A DNA stretch of 64,000 bases from Pyrocephalus nanus (Eukaryota > Chordata > Aves > Passeriformes > Tyrannidae), in the NCBI GenBank assembly GCA_038380795.1, contig CM076277.1, forward strand, positions 3,191,501 through 3,255,500. Reading direction: 5' to 3'. The notes below the pieces were generated by a model, which was given only the letters and a program-made list of their open reading frames with translations, searched no databases and was not told the DNA's origin. Both the position numbers and the translations under genes were made by a program. Shown here piece after piece: positions 35,536-48,000 of the stretch (the first letter of the stretch is position 1; each line of letters starts with the position of its first letter).

Positions 35536-38500
35536 CTGATCAGGCTGTACTTTGCTTAACAAAGCATTTTCTGCATGGTCTTTGCACATTAACCAGGAGA
35601 TGGGCATGGTCCTGCTGCTGCCACTCCTCCAGTTTCTCTATTTTAAAAAGCAAGAGAGAGAATGAGAAAAAAAAAAAAAAAAAAGAAAAATGCCAAAGAG
35701 AGAAAAAACAGTCTCCTCAGATTCTTATCCCTGCCAGAGCAGGAGCATCATCAAAAACACTGGCTGAACAAGTTGCACTAAATAATTAGGACACATGGGG
35801 GGACTAAAAGTAAAGAAAGACTAAAGCACAAATTTGCTGCAACGTTTCCACTCCACTGGAGTCAGAAACAAGACACAAGGTGCCTATTCTGGAAAACCAG
35901 ATGTGGCTGTGACCGAACAAAACAGTATGGACAGGAGGGAAGGAGGGAAAAAGAAAACCCACAGAAGTCGTTGTGACTTATGTCAGGATTTGAAGGTCAG
36001 ACATGGAAAGAGTGAAGCCAGGGATGGAACTGCCTTGCAGGAGCACCAGGGGTGCTGTGGGGTGAGGAAGGGCTGCAGGCTCCACCTGAGATATGGGTGG
36101 AGGTAAGGAAACATGGGGTTAGAGTCACCAGCAGGAAAAGCATCCAGCTGGGAAACTCCATCAGAGCACAGCCTGCCTTCCCTGGAGGGGATGCAGGGAG
36201 GGAGAAAGCAGGGACTGAAGCATTAGAAAGTGCCAGAGAACCCTTTAGGAGCAGCCCAGGGCAGGCTGACAGACCTGAGGATGGCACAGACCAGACTGTG
36301 CCATCTCCTGCCCCATCACTCTAACACTGGATGCAAGTCATTCAGACAGCAAAACCCCCGACAACAAAAGCCACAAGCACCAGATCCTTGTGATCAGATG
36401 AGGTGTCGTGTGGTGACACATCCCCTGAAGCAGCAAGCCCAGAGCAAGGGGCACAGACCCTGCAGCGAGTCAGCTGCCTGTCCTCACCCTTCCTAGAAAG
36501 CTTTCAGAGGTTGTAAACCCAAGCACATTCACCACAGTCGTGTTGTCACCGAGACCAAAGCTGTGTTAACTCAAAAATTAGGCTGAAAATGTGGACATGA
36601 AGCAGAGGAGGGAGAGAACAGGACTGGACAGTGCAGCAGCCATCTGACCCCAGCAGAGCTGCTCCCAGCCCCCACTCTCCTGCAGAAACACCACACACTC
36701 CCTGCCCCATATAAAATATTTGTGCATCCTACATAATTTAGAATCCTATTAAATAACTTGACTCCCTTATTTTTCATAGCAGCAAATTCCATGAATTTTG
36801 CATTGAATAAAAATTCAGCAATCATAGCAGTTGCTAATTTCTGTGCTGGGCTCAGAGCAGCCTTTCACTTCCCCATAATGATTTTAAAACATTATCCTGC
36901 TGTTTCCTTTTTTCTATGCCTGGCATTGAAGAGCTCTGCAAACTATTTGAATAGCGCTGCTCTGAAAAAAAAAAAATCCTGTAAGGGAGGAAAAATTAAA
37001 TTCAATCATCACTCTACCCTCTGTGAACTGTGAAAGTCTTGGGAACATGAAAAGGTGCTTTCGAAAGGATGTTAAGCATTCAAAAGATTAGACAGCAATG
37101 TGCAATTAAATGTGTTCCACAACCCTTTGTCAGAGTATCCAAAACCTTACTTCTGCATGAACTTCAAATCCTCCCACTGGGAGCTTGTTCAAGTGGTTTA
37201 CTTTAAACCTGTACTTTAGATATTCCATACCTTTCACTTTTATAATTCTTCAGCATATGCTAACACTGGCAGAGTTAATAGTAACTGACTAATTTTAAAC
37301 CCTATGATTACTGGAGCTGATTTATATAGTAGCTTCACTTCACAATACTGCGAATCAGGCACGCAGTAATTGCCAAGTTCAATTTTAGCTCTGTCATACT
37401 GAAGCATTAGTTTTTATGCCTCAGCTGTTGCCTCCTCCATGCTATAGAGGTAAGTTGATAATGCAGTAGGTTTTGCTGCTAAATATCATAATATTATGAT
37501 ACCCCATGTCAGATTCTTGCAAGCTTTGTGAGCTATGCATCATCTATTAACTAAATACTTTATTAAGGGAACGGTTTGAAAAGGTTCCTATTCTAATTTA
37601 GCTCAGAACACTGAACACTGGAAGGGGGGAGGGGGGGGACGCAGTGATTTAATTCCCCACCAAAAGTGACTTGGTGGAGAGCACCACATCATTATCATCA
37701 TCATCATCATCATCATCATCAAGGGGCTGTGATAGGAGATGCAAAGGGGTCAAACTAGACTAGGGAACACATCCCCTCCAGGTGAGGCCCCTCACCCTGG
37801 CCTCAGGCCACAGCCTCCTGACACATTTAGGAGCAGTGCCAGGAGCTATTTTACCCCTAAAAACCAGGAGTTTGGGGCTGTGAGTCCACATCCAACAGAG
37901 AGTGGCATCTTGGCCAAAGAATGGACATCTCAGGGCAACCTTCCCTCCCATCCCCACAGATGCTGCTGGCAGGGCTCATGGAGCACAGGTGGGACAAGCA
38001 GAGAGGACAGGGTAGAGCAGATGGGGGTCCCCAGGTACCCCTCACTATGAGGAGATGGGGCTCCACAGCCCAGGGACAAGCAGCACTTGCAAGAGGAACG
38101 AGACAGAACTGCTGCTGCTGCCTCACAGCTGAACCAACACTCACAGCTGGGCATTACCAGTAATCTCTTAATAGCCTTTAAATCCACCCATCTCCTGGGC
38201 TTCAAGCTTTAAGGGTTTCTTTCTTTTATTTTTTTTTTTTTATTAAAGTCTGCTCATATCAGATTTAACAAACGTGGGCAAAGTGGAACTGCCTCCTTTT
38301 TCCATTCACACGTGCCTTGGTGCCCAAGATCAGTGAGGATGGTAACACAAGCTGAAGCCTCAAAGTATCAGAGAAGCATCATGGAGGGATGCCCAAGACA
38401 CAGCCCTGGGGATGGAGGCTGGGCACCTTCTCTGTGCCAGGCAGGAATGCCCAGGGGCAAAGCAGTGGGGTCTGTGCTTTGGTCCAGGGTTGATCTTTGT

Positions 38501-40202
38501 ACGAAAACAGCACAATGCAACAGAAAAGTCTGTCTGTACACTCACCTGTCACTCACTCCTGTTGGACAGTGTGCACTGATCTTAACCCCTTCCTCCCCTC
38601 CACAGCTCCCTCATCCCCAGGCAGATGCAGAAACCCCAACCTGAGCCAACACCCACGTGCTGGGGAACCAAGGGACCCTCCTCTGAGGACAAGCTCAGCA
38701 GGCACTTGGCCATTCCCTGGGGAAACTCCCCAATCAGCACTATCCTTCCCACATAAACCACATTACAAACACAGGACGGATGTGCTGATGATATTCCCCA
38801 ACAACACAATCCTTATTCCAGCTATGAAGTTTGTTGCTTGGGGAACTCAGCAAAACCCACAGGGACAGGGGTGACCGGTTTAGTGGCCACCTTTCCCCTT
38901 AACCCTCTCACCACTGGAGCAAGGCAATGAGCCTGAAAGTGCATGAGCTTCATCTTTTACTTACTATTTTTGCCCCAGATTTCCAAAAGAAAGAAGATGA
39001 CACGCTAAGCAGCGAGCATCCTGCAAGCCTGGAGGGCTGGAGCTCCACTCCAGTGTGGCTCAGAGCAGTGACCAGGGTTCCCCCACCACAGGCAGCCAGC
39101 TGTTCCCTGCAGCGTTTTGTAGGAGAAGGTGGGGCACTTCACACACAGAGGAAGAGGAAGGAAGAATGTGGGAATTCCACCAAGTGTGTGGTCACTGGGA
39201 GGAAGGAACAGGATTGATGAAATTTCCAGCTTCGATGATTTTGGTGAAACCATAAGCCCTGTGCCTCATGCTTCAGGAGCCTACTCCGCAAATTAATTGA
39301 CCACAGAGACCAGGGAATTCAGAGGTGGAACTGATGTCTGAAATCACATTTTCTGCAGCCCATCAGGGATGTCTGACCAGTGCCACTTGTTTTAGAGCCT
39401 CTTCTGAGGTCAGTGCTGCTGACACACAACAGCCTGACACAAACCACTGGTGGCTGAATCGGACTTTGTGTAACAGAGTTGTAGGGTGCTGATGACATCT
39501 ATGTTTTCAGAGGTCTTCTGAAGCTAAAGTTGAGCTTAAACCACACTTTCTCGCTTGCATTACACCTGTACTTTCTTATGATCATCTAATGATTTCCCAG
39601 AGTGCAAACACCCCATCAAAGTGGAGGGAGATGCCACAGCCCAGCCACAACCTCACCAAGCCTTTGCAAGAACACTGATTTCCCCTGCAGCAGGACAGGG
39701 AGGACCAGTCTGGTGTTGGACAGGGGCCTCTCAGCACACAGGGCAGGACCATGCTCTGGTCTTGGGAAACACAAGCCAGACATACTGGTAATAAAGAACT
39801 CACAGCACTGAGATTCTTCTACAAAATGACCCTGGAAAAAAAATCCCCCTGGTAGCAATATAATTTCTCTCTCTTTTATATGCCCACATGTACACACCTT
39901 TTGTCCATCTCTGCTGTTTGCTTTAGGGACCATCCTTTCCCAAGTGTCAGTAGAACCCATTTCAGCTGGGGCCTGAGAACTCTGCTGGACCACACATAGT
40001 TGCAGTGATACCCAACACAAATTTTTGCAACCTCCTAAGTTTAAACAAAGCCTTGTACCCACAGGAGCCACAAAGGAAGTCAGCAGAGCTCGTCCATATC
40101 CTCAGCTCACACAGAGCTGGGCCTCTTCACTGCCACCACTACATACTTGCCTGCAAAGCAGCAGGTTTGCATCCTATGGCCACACCCTTGACAGACAGAG
40201 TA
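35536..40202. other. Intronic stretch, partly AT-rich and repeat-free
   Basis: 36700-37600 is AT-rich, free of recognisable repeats, and dense in TAATT, ATTTAAA and CATAAT words. The rest is ordinary intron with the ATC microsatellite, an A run at about 35668 and a T run at about 38228. Confidence 0.5.
37687..37722. repeat. (ATC)n microsatellite
   Basis: An almost uninterrupted run of ATC trinucleotides, about 11 units. A G-rich tract (about 37623-37640) lies just to the left. Confidence 0.95.
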
Positions 40203-40560
40203 AGAGAATCATGGAATGGGTTTGGTTTGGAAAGGACTTTAAAGATCATCTTGTTCCACCCCCTGCCATGGGCAGGGACATCTTCCACTAGCCCAGGTTT
40301 CTCCAAGCCCCATCCAGCCTGGCTTTGGACACTTGCAGGGATTGGGGAGCCACAGCTTCTCTGGGCAACCTGTACCGGTGTTTTACAATTCTTATAGTAA
40401 AAAAAAATTAAAAAATCAATCCTTCCTTATATCTTTTAATTGACCCTCTTTTAGTTTAAAACCCTCACCCTTTGTCCTGTCAGAACAGGCCCTGTCTAAA
40501 AAGTTTGTCCCTATCTTTCTTACATCCCCATCTTACTCTCTTAAGTACTGAATACACAAG
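40203..40560 (-). mobile_element. CR1 LINE 3' fragment
   Basis: GAGAATCATGGAATGGGTTTG begins the reverse-complement tail. CCATGGGCAGGGACATCTTC, GGCTTTGGACACTTGCAGG and GCAACCTGTACCGGTG follow, then an A-rich interruption at 40398-40420, then CTTTTAGTTTAAAACCCTC, CCTTTGTCCTGTCAG and finally CTCTTAAGTACTG. It extends further 5' than most copies in this window. Confidence 0.9.
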
Positions 40561-41111
40561 TTTGCACAGCATTTTACCACCCATAGTGTCATGGCCTCAC
40601 ACCAGCTGTGAGCTCCGTTTCACTTTTGGGCAGAGAAGGGGCACTGCCACAACCAAAACTAGAACTCTGTATCCTGGGTGAGGCTCTGGAATGGATCCAG
40701 CAACCAAACCTGTCCCAGCAGCACATCACACACAGCCCTGCACAGAAAACACCTCCTGCCACAGTGGGGAACTAATCCCTCCGGCAGGATATCCAAGTCA
40801 TTCCCGCCTGCGTTTGAGCATTTGTAGATAAAGAACTAGAGGTAACATTAAGCTTAAAATAAAATCGTTAACACCTTTGCACAAAGAGATCTTGACTTCT
40901 CTTTCTAATGCATTTAGCCGCTTTTTAAGAAAACGTCCTCATTATTTTATGTGAAAGGAAAAAAGGCTAGCAGGTGGTCCTGACTGTGTGTGTCTCCTAC
41001 CACAGTTACATGACTAAACTGAGCATTTACACAGCTCTGAACAGTTGCTTGCAATGGGTGTACAGACAGCAGAGGCCTCAGATGCTGGACTCCTAACACC
41101 TGCTATATTAC

Positions 41112-41290
41112 ACAGAATTGTGGAATGGTTTGAGGTGGAAGGGACATTAAAGCTCATCTCATTCCACGCCCTGCCGTGAGGAGGGACACCTTCCACTAGA
41201 CCACGTTGTCCCAAGCCCAGGTTGCTCTAGCCCTGTCCAACCTGGCCTTGAATATTTCCAGGGGTGAGGAAATCCACATCACTGGATACT
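41112..41290 (-). mobile_element. CR1 LINE 3' tail
   Basis: CACAGAATTGTGGAATGGTTT, GGTGGAAGGGACATTAAAGC, GAGGGACACCTTCCACTAG and CCTGGCCTTGAATATTTCC identify a reverse-complement CR1 3' end. A short extra segment (CACGTTGTCCCAAGCCCAGG) suggests a small internal duplication. Confidence 0.88.
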
Positions 41291-41501
41291 GCTGGAAAAC
41301 CAATCTGTGCCAAGTTTCCAGCAGCCTCAGCTCACTGTGTGTGTGTGCGTGTGCAGTTCTGTGAGCTGGCTCTGGACACAGCTGGGGTGTGGGTGCTCAG
41401 GAGCCTTTGGTGCTCAGGCTGTGCAGGGCACCTACACACACAGCACCACAGCACTTCCCTGCTGCTTCCCATCACACGTGGCAGGGTTAGATACAGTCAG
41501 G

Positions 41502-41525
41502 AAAAACAAACAAACAAACAAACGA
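41502..41525. repeat. (AAAC)n microsatellite
   Basis: Five to six CAAA units. A short GT-rich run lies at 41334-41355. Confidence 0.85.
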
Positions 41526-42721
41526 GAAAACCCCCAAACTGCAAGTGCAAGTTGGTGTTCGGATGAGAAAATAAAAGATACTGCACCCAAGTCTTTATTC
41601 ATGTGTTGACACATGGGGAGTCCACATTTACAAAGCTGAAAACCTTCTTGCCCCCCCCTGCAAACCACCCTGTGCCTCCCTGTTTTAGATGTAAATGCTT
41701 TAATCCATCTGTTGGGGCGGGATGCAGCATCACTGAGGTGAGGGAAGGGAAGGAGCATGATGGATTATATCAAGAACCAGCCCCTAGAGACCTGTGTGAT
41801 GCACATCCCTACATCAGCCTGTCATCTCCAGCATCCAGCTCCAGTGGGATTTACTTGCTCCAGAGGAGGAATTCATTTTTCACTCAGCTAAAGTAACCCC
41901 AAAGTGCTTTCAAACAATATTCCTCTAATAGAGACATTACAAGAGCCATTATTTTCCTGTTTAGAGTTAAACTAAGCAAACACAAAGCTAACTTTATTTT
42001 AAACAAACTACCATCATCACAAAAAATAGACACCAAATAATATCCTTTACCATCTCTGAGCTCAGGCCCATTGGCCAGAGCCTGGAACTCCAGGTCACAC
42101 TCAGCATCAGTCCACCTGGCAAATTTACGTGCCTCGAGGCGATTTTTAAATGTCAGATTTATTAAGCAGCACAAGAATAGCTGCTCACCCTCTGGGAAGC
42201 ATCCCAAAGCTGCCACTGCCACCACTCAAGGGGTTCTTTCTATGCAGGGAAACTTGGAGCTGAAGAGGGCACAGGTTTGCAGGTGGGATGAAACCCTGAG
42301 ATGCCCAAGCCAGGCTGCCAGCCCTCTGGCATGAACATTCCCAGGGGAAGGGCTCCAAACAGGGTGGGAGATCTTTGCCAAAAACACCCAAGTGGGACTG
42401 TACAAAACCTCGTCCTCTCCACCTTGTCGTCCCCACCACTGCATCCCTGCGCTCCCAGCAGGACTCCCTGGTCCTCAAGGATTTAATTTGACCATTTGCA
42501 ACACAGAGAAGAAGAAGTGAAGGCTGTTTCTCCCACCACAACTGTTGTTCAGCGAGCCTTGTGCCGAATATATCCTTGGAACTGGAATCATCTGGGAGTC
42601 TCCCAGGGCAGTGCATGGTGCTGGTGCCAGTCACAGCACTGGTCCTCAGCCCACATGGCATCACTGCAGGTTTCAATGCCCCCTCTGAACACAACGTTTG
42701 GGTGCTGGGGCACCTCTGGGG

Positions 42722-42810
42722 TCACACAATCACAGAACAGTTTGGGCTGGAAGGGACCTTAAAGATCATCCAGTTCCAACCCCTCTGACACCTTCCACTA
42801 GCCCACCCCA
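42722..42810 (-). mobile_element. Short CR1 LINE 3' tail
   Basis: ACAATCACAGAACAGTTTGG, GCTGGAAGGGACCTTAAAG, ATCATCCAGTTCCAACCCC and CACCTTCCACTAGCCC give a CR1 tail of less than 100 bp in TOX2 sense orientation. Confidence 0.85.
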
Positions 42811-44138
42811 CCACCCCTGTACCCCTGCCATAGGATCCATGCAGGTACACCAGAAGGTCCAACAGCTGCTGGAGGCTGCCAAGAACATCCTTTTTAACCT
42901 CCAGTCCCTCGGCAATGCCACCACAGAAGAAACACAGTGGCCAGGACACCAAGACAGCTTTGGTTGGATGTAGCCCCTGAACCCCAAGTCATAGCTGTGT
43001 CCATTCCACTTCATCCCTAGTCTGAGAAATGGCATTTTTCAGCTGAAACTCGAGTGACACATAAAAACAGTGTCCTGCACATGCACGTTGGTTGTTGTAT
43101 CTCACAGCCCTGCTGTGCTGCAGCAGGAGCATCAGGCCAGTTTCCCCCAGCCAAGGAGCCAGCCTGGGCAACCTCTGATTCTGTGGCAGTGTGGATTAAC
43201 TTGACACTGCAATGGGAACAGATGCACAGTTACCTTAAGACTTCATCCACCTTATAAAGGCTAATTTATTAGCTTTTCTACTCCAGAAACAAGTTCTGAC
43301 TTCTTTTACCCCTCTGCAGATTCACCAGCTCAAAGGAGGTTTCAGAGGTAAAACTTGGACAAATTTTATCAATGAATTCAAATCTTGAGCTAAATCAGAA
43401 GGAGGAATGGATTTACCCTAATCCCCTCCAAACATTCATCAGCATCACCTGCCAGCTCAGCAGGACTTAATCCCTTTTTAATCTCTCAAAAACACTGGAG
43501 TAGATGGGGAAGAGGTTGGAAACACAGCAGTGGTGGGTCTCTCTCTTATTTTCTTTTTTTAAAACATAATTCTGGCTGACAAATCACATTAGGCAGCACG
43601 TGGAAATTCACTCAGACTTGGCTAATATTACTTTCCAGGTAAACAACTGGTTAGACTGGGAGGGCTTACACTATCTGGAATGGAAGAGATGCCCACCCAG
43701 CAGCCTTGCAGGAACATCAAGGAATACCTTGAAGTATTTCCAGGAAGGTGCTTCAGGAGCTGGAATCCCATTGTCTGGCTGGCAGCAAGCACAGGGACAG
43801 CACAGGCAGGCTTTGCCCTGATCAGGGGGAGGGGATGGGGTGGAGATGCACCAAGTGGCAGCACAGAACCCCACCCACAGCACCCACTGACGCTGCTGCA
43901 ACCCCACCAGCAGAAACACCGACCCCAGTGCCAAGAAATCAAGCTTTGCCACGCAGGTACCGCGCTCCACAAACAGCTCAAATCCCAGCCCTGAGCGAGT
44001 CACAGGGGCTTTTCATGCCTCCCACTGACACTCCCAGCGATGACATGGCTCAGATGGCGGGGACTGTCGTGGCCAGTGGCCTCCCACCCCCTGGGTGCCA
44101 AGCCAAGGGCACCCCTGGCACCCTGTGCCTGATGGCAG

Positions 44139-44213
44139 CGGAGCCGGCGCGGGGGCGAATCCGATCCAGCGCCTTTGGGAGCCCCCGGATCGGAGCGTTA
44201 GTGTGTGATTCGA
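44139..44213. promoter_or_regulatory. CpG-rich patch with inverted repeat
   Basis: About eleven CpGs in 75 bp. CCGATCC at 44161-44167 and GGATCGG at 44187-44193 form a perfect 7-bp inverted repeat. It could be a small unmethylated regulatory element or part of an unrecognised GC-rich repeat. Confidence 0.35.
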
Positions 44214-44799
44214 GGTTTACATAACACCACCCAGCGATTTTGGCAGAAACAATTGGTATTAGCAAGGAAAAGGAAGCATCAGGAACAGCCGGCAGAGCAA
44301 AGAGACACCTCTCGCAGCAGCCCCCAGGCTAAGAGGGAAATAAATAACAAACGCAACAGAAGCGATGCTTGGGCAGAGAGGAGGAGAGGGGAAGCCTCTG
44401 CGAAGGGAAACGGAGCCTGAATCGTGGCTAAGATGAGCAGGGAATTAAACTTTCCTTTGTCACCTCCTTCCCACCCCTGCTGGACTCAGCTTTCCGCTTC
44501 ATCGTGGAGCTCCAGCCACACCTGCGACACAAACACAGCGGAGGGAGAGCCGAGCTCCACAGGGCTCCAAAGCTGGGAGGGCTGAGCAGCTCCTGCTGAG
44601 CCTCCACCAGCCCCAGGGCCACTAATTCCGGGGCTCAGTCGTGTCCAGGCAGGGACCCAAGCCATGGATAACCAGCCCTGAGGATCCTGGATCAGCTGGC
44701 AAAGCGTTGTGCTCTGAAACCTTCGGTCACACTCACTTCATCATTTTTAAGTCAGCTCAGCCTGGACGTTGCTGGGTTGCATTTGGGATGTTACATTTA

Positions 44800-45110
44800 T
44801 CACAGAATCATATAATATTCTGAGCTGGAAGTGACCCAAAATGATCAGCAAAGTCCAACTCCTGGCCCTGCACAGAACAGCCCAAGAATCCCCAAACAAA
44901 TCCAGCAAATAAAGCAGAAGCCCAAAAGAAGGCTGGACCTCCCCACTGGCCTCTCTAGTGGCTCCAACAACGCCAAAGGGATGAGGCCACCAGTTTCAGG
45001 TTGCCAAGGTAGCCCCTGTCCTGCTGTAGGTGCCACCCTGCCACCAAGAATCACAGAATCATTAAGGTAGAGTCCAACCATTAACCCAGGGGCTCCTGGA
45101 GCCTTCATGC
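44800..45110 (-). mobile_element. Two CR1-like 3' tail fragments of a different subfamily
   Basis: At 44800-44890 the sequence ATCACAGAATCATATAATATT, GAGCTGGAAGTGACCC, then AAGTCCAACTCCTGGCCCTGC is a reverse-complement CR1 tail of a subfamily distinct from the others here. A second short piece, AATCACAGAATCATTAAGG with GTCCAACCATTAACCCAGG, lies at 45048-45090. The DNA between may belong to one degraded element; the boundaries are uncertain. Confidence 0.72.
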
Positions 45111-45541
45111 TGTAAGTGCACTAGGCAAGGAGACAGCCTGTTCTCTGGACCTTTTTGTGCCAGGCAGAGCATCCCTTCCAAGCTGGCACTGCCCCCATGC
45201 CCATGGCACAATGACAGTGGCACAAGCTAAAGCCCCAGATCCACAGCAGGCTCTTCCTGCCACCGAGCTACCCAAGATTTCCAACTCTGGAGGCAAATAA
45301 GAGGCTCCACTTGAGCTTCAGGAAATCGTAAGACAATTCCTCAAAACAAGAGGATGTTGAAACCCACGTTTCCCAGAGAATTCCAGTAGTGCTTTTCTGA
45401 AAATGGGAATTGTATCTGTGACTTCACATGCAGCTTGTGGAGGGGAATTCTGGATAGCAGGCCTCAAAATCAAACTCAAGCAGAAAAGTTTCCATGATAA
45501 AAATGGATTTGCCTGTGATACAAGGAACCTACTTTAGAATC

Positions 45542-45608
45542 CAGTTTGGGTTAAAGACTATTTCAGTTTGGGTTAAAGACTGTTTAAAGACTTAAAGACT
45601 ATTTCAGG
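45542..45608. repeat. 22-bp tandem repeat with a third partial copy
   Basis: CAGTTTGGGTTAAAGACTAT and its near-identical copy start at 45542 and 45564. A third, shortened unit (TTAAAGACTATTTCAGG) follows, ending near 45608. Confidence 0.8.
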
Positions 45609-45730
45609 TCGTGGACAGCACAGGAAGGTGCAAGAGCGGGAGAAGCAGATGATAATTCTGTAAAAGGCTGCCTTTCTTTCCAGCTCTTCACTAATTTCCT
45701 CTCAAATTTGCACATTGTGACCTTTCCAGG

Positions 45731-45773
45731 CAAAAAATAATAAAAAAAATAGAATAAATAAATAAATAAATAT
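45731..45773. repeat. (AAAT)n microsatellite
   Basis: AAATAATAAAAAAAATAG followed by five AAAT units. Confidence 0.85.
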
Positions 45774-47507
45774 TAGTAACACATGCAGGGAAAGGATGCC
45801 AGAGCCAGCTCTGGAGCCTGCAATCTCCATCCCTGCTCCTCCAGGATGTGTTTCTAAATCTCAGTCAATACCACATGTTTTCCAAGGAATGAGGCATTTC
45901 ACATTTTATTAATTCCAACTAAAGCCCTTTTTATTACAAACTTTCTATTTAGCATTTGATTGCAGCCGTCACCACTGAGACTCTCACTGTATCAGAGCAG
46001 AAAAATCTATTGATATTTTTCTCTCCTGCCATCTCAATCCCAGAAGGTGCTATTGGAATTAGTTTAAATACACTTCGGGAAGTCTTTTCCAGCCTCAGCT
46101 ATTTCGTGATTTTAAGCATGTATTTCTTTCTTTGGTGCTCTCACACAAATTTGGGAGCCCACTCCCACAGATGACTGAAAGCTACGTGTTGTCATTGCCA
46201 CCCTGATTTGGCCTCTCCCAAAAGAAGGCCATTATATGCCACCTAACTCACTCACAGGGCTGAAAGCTCATGAAGCTAAGAATAGCATTTTGGTATTTTT
46301 CCCTTTTTCAAAGCCCAACTCTTAAGCGGAAAAAACTCATTTAATATAGTTTTCAAAAAAAACCCCAACACTGTGGTCTGATTCAAATCAAATGGTTAAA
46401 TACTCCACACGTATCGTTTGGCACAGCCAGGACAGAACTATCTGCTTTGCAAACAGATGGCCACCCACTATTAATTTGCCACCTTGACACAGAAATGAAG
46501 GTTGTCAAATAATTAAAAAACAAACGTCACTAGTCTTCAGTTCACATTATGACCTGCAGTTTCTTCTCTTTATCTTAAGTGGGGGGAAAAAATTTAAAAA
46601 GAAATATATATATAAAACAACCCCCTAGTAATGCAGACATGACTCTGGTTTTCTTGGCATGTGATAAATGCTGTTCTCAGCTTTAACAGATTTATCATGT
46701 TTAAACCACTGTGTCGCCAACATCAGTCTGGGGTAGAGGAGCCCAGACCATAATTCCAGTGCTGGTCCCTAAATATCCCCAGATTGAGGCCTGACCTCAC
46801 TGTCTGGCTGCAGGGTTGGACCCATGGCGCTTGCTGGAAGGTTTTTTTCTTCAAGGGCTGTTTGATCTTCAATCAACAACACTTATCAGTGGTAAAGTCT
46901 GCCAGCCATTCCAAAAAGTTGGATATTTTTAACAGCACATTCTTCTTCTCCTTTGAACGCTATTTAGAGACAAGATAATGCAGCAGAGGAAACGTTGCCT
47001 CCCTGGGTTGAACATGGACAAAACAGAGCAGGATCCTATCAGGGGGAGGAACATTTTCCAGAGCTACAAGCCCCAGTTTCTGTGTCTTATGTTCCCCCTA
47101 GTCCCAGTATTTCTGCTTTTTCTTCCTCACATGAGATCCAAATGCTTTTTTGTACCCATTGCATAAGTTGGGACAAACCAACATAATTCAGTTAAATGTT
47201 TCCACACAAAACTTCCCCTGCAGTTTTCATAACTTTGATTTCTATGCTGTCAGAGTTTCTTTTCTTTTTGTTAAGGATTCCAGGGCACACTGCCCCTTTC
47301 TGAAATGAGGGACTAGAGATGTAATTCCCCAAAAATACATAATTCTATCATTGCAGGCACACTGTGCCGAGATGGCTCACTGTATAAAAAACCCTTTGTT
47401 CAAAGAAGTATCCATGAAAAGTGAGAAACAGGGAATGGATCTGAACTGTCACTGACAGAGAAAAAAAAAAAAAAAGTTTAGGGATCAGTAACTGTAAGCG
47501 ATGAAAC

Positions 47508-48000
47508 AAAATCATAGAATGGTTTGGTTGAAAAGGACATTAAAGAGCACTAAGTTCCACACCCTCTGCCATGGGCAGGGACATCTTCCACCAGCCCAGG
47601 TTGCTCCAAACCTCATCTAACCTGGCCTTGGACACTTCTAGGAATGGGGCAGCCACAGGTGCCAGGGCCTCCCCACCCTCACAGTAAAGAATTCCTTCCC
47701 AGTATCCCATCTCACCCTGCTCTCTGGCACTGGGAAGCCATTCCCTTTGTCCTGTCACTCCCAAGGGTGCCCACACCCTTGTCCCAAGTCCCTCTCCAGC
47801 TCTCTTGGAGCCCCTTTAGGCACTGGAAGGAGCTGTAAAGTCTCCCTGGAGCCTTCTCTTCTCCAGGTGAACACCCCCAGCTCTCCCAGCCTGGCTCCAG
47901 AGCAGAGGGGCTCCAGCCCTTGGAGCATCTCCATGGGCTCCTCTGGAGTTGCTCCAGCAGCTCCACATCCTTCTTATGTTGGGGGTCCTTACCTACCACC
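47508..48000 (-). mobile_element. CR1 LINE fragment, about 490 bp
   Basis: From AAATCATAGAATGGTTTGG through CCATGGGCAGGGACATCTTCC, GGCCTTGGACACTTCTAGG, GAAGCCATTCCCTTTGTCC, CTTCTCTTCTCCAGGTGAAC and GCTCCAGAGCAGAGGGGCTCC to AGCTCCACATCCTTCTTATG, the full reverse-complement order is present. It is the last recognisable CR1 before an 11-kb CR1-free stretch that contains the promoter. Confidence 0.93.

Larger units (their letters stand above)
41291..47507. other. Intronic stretch between repeats
   Basis: Holds the CpG patch at 44.1-44.2 kb, the 22-bp tandem repeat and AAAT microsatellite at 45.5-45.8 kb, and two small CR1 tails. No gene was recognised. Confidence 0.55.
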
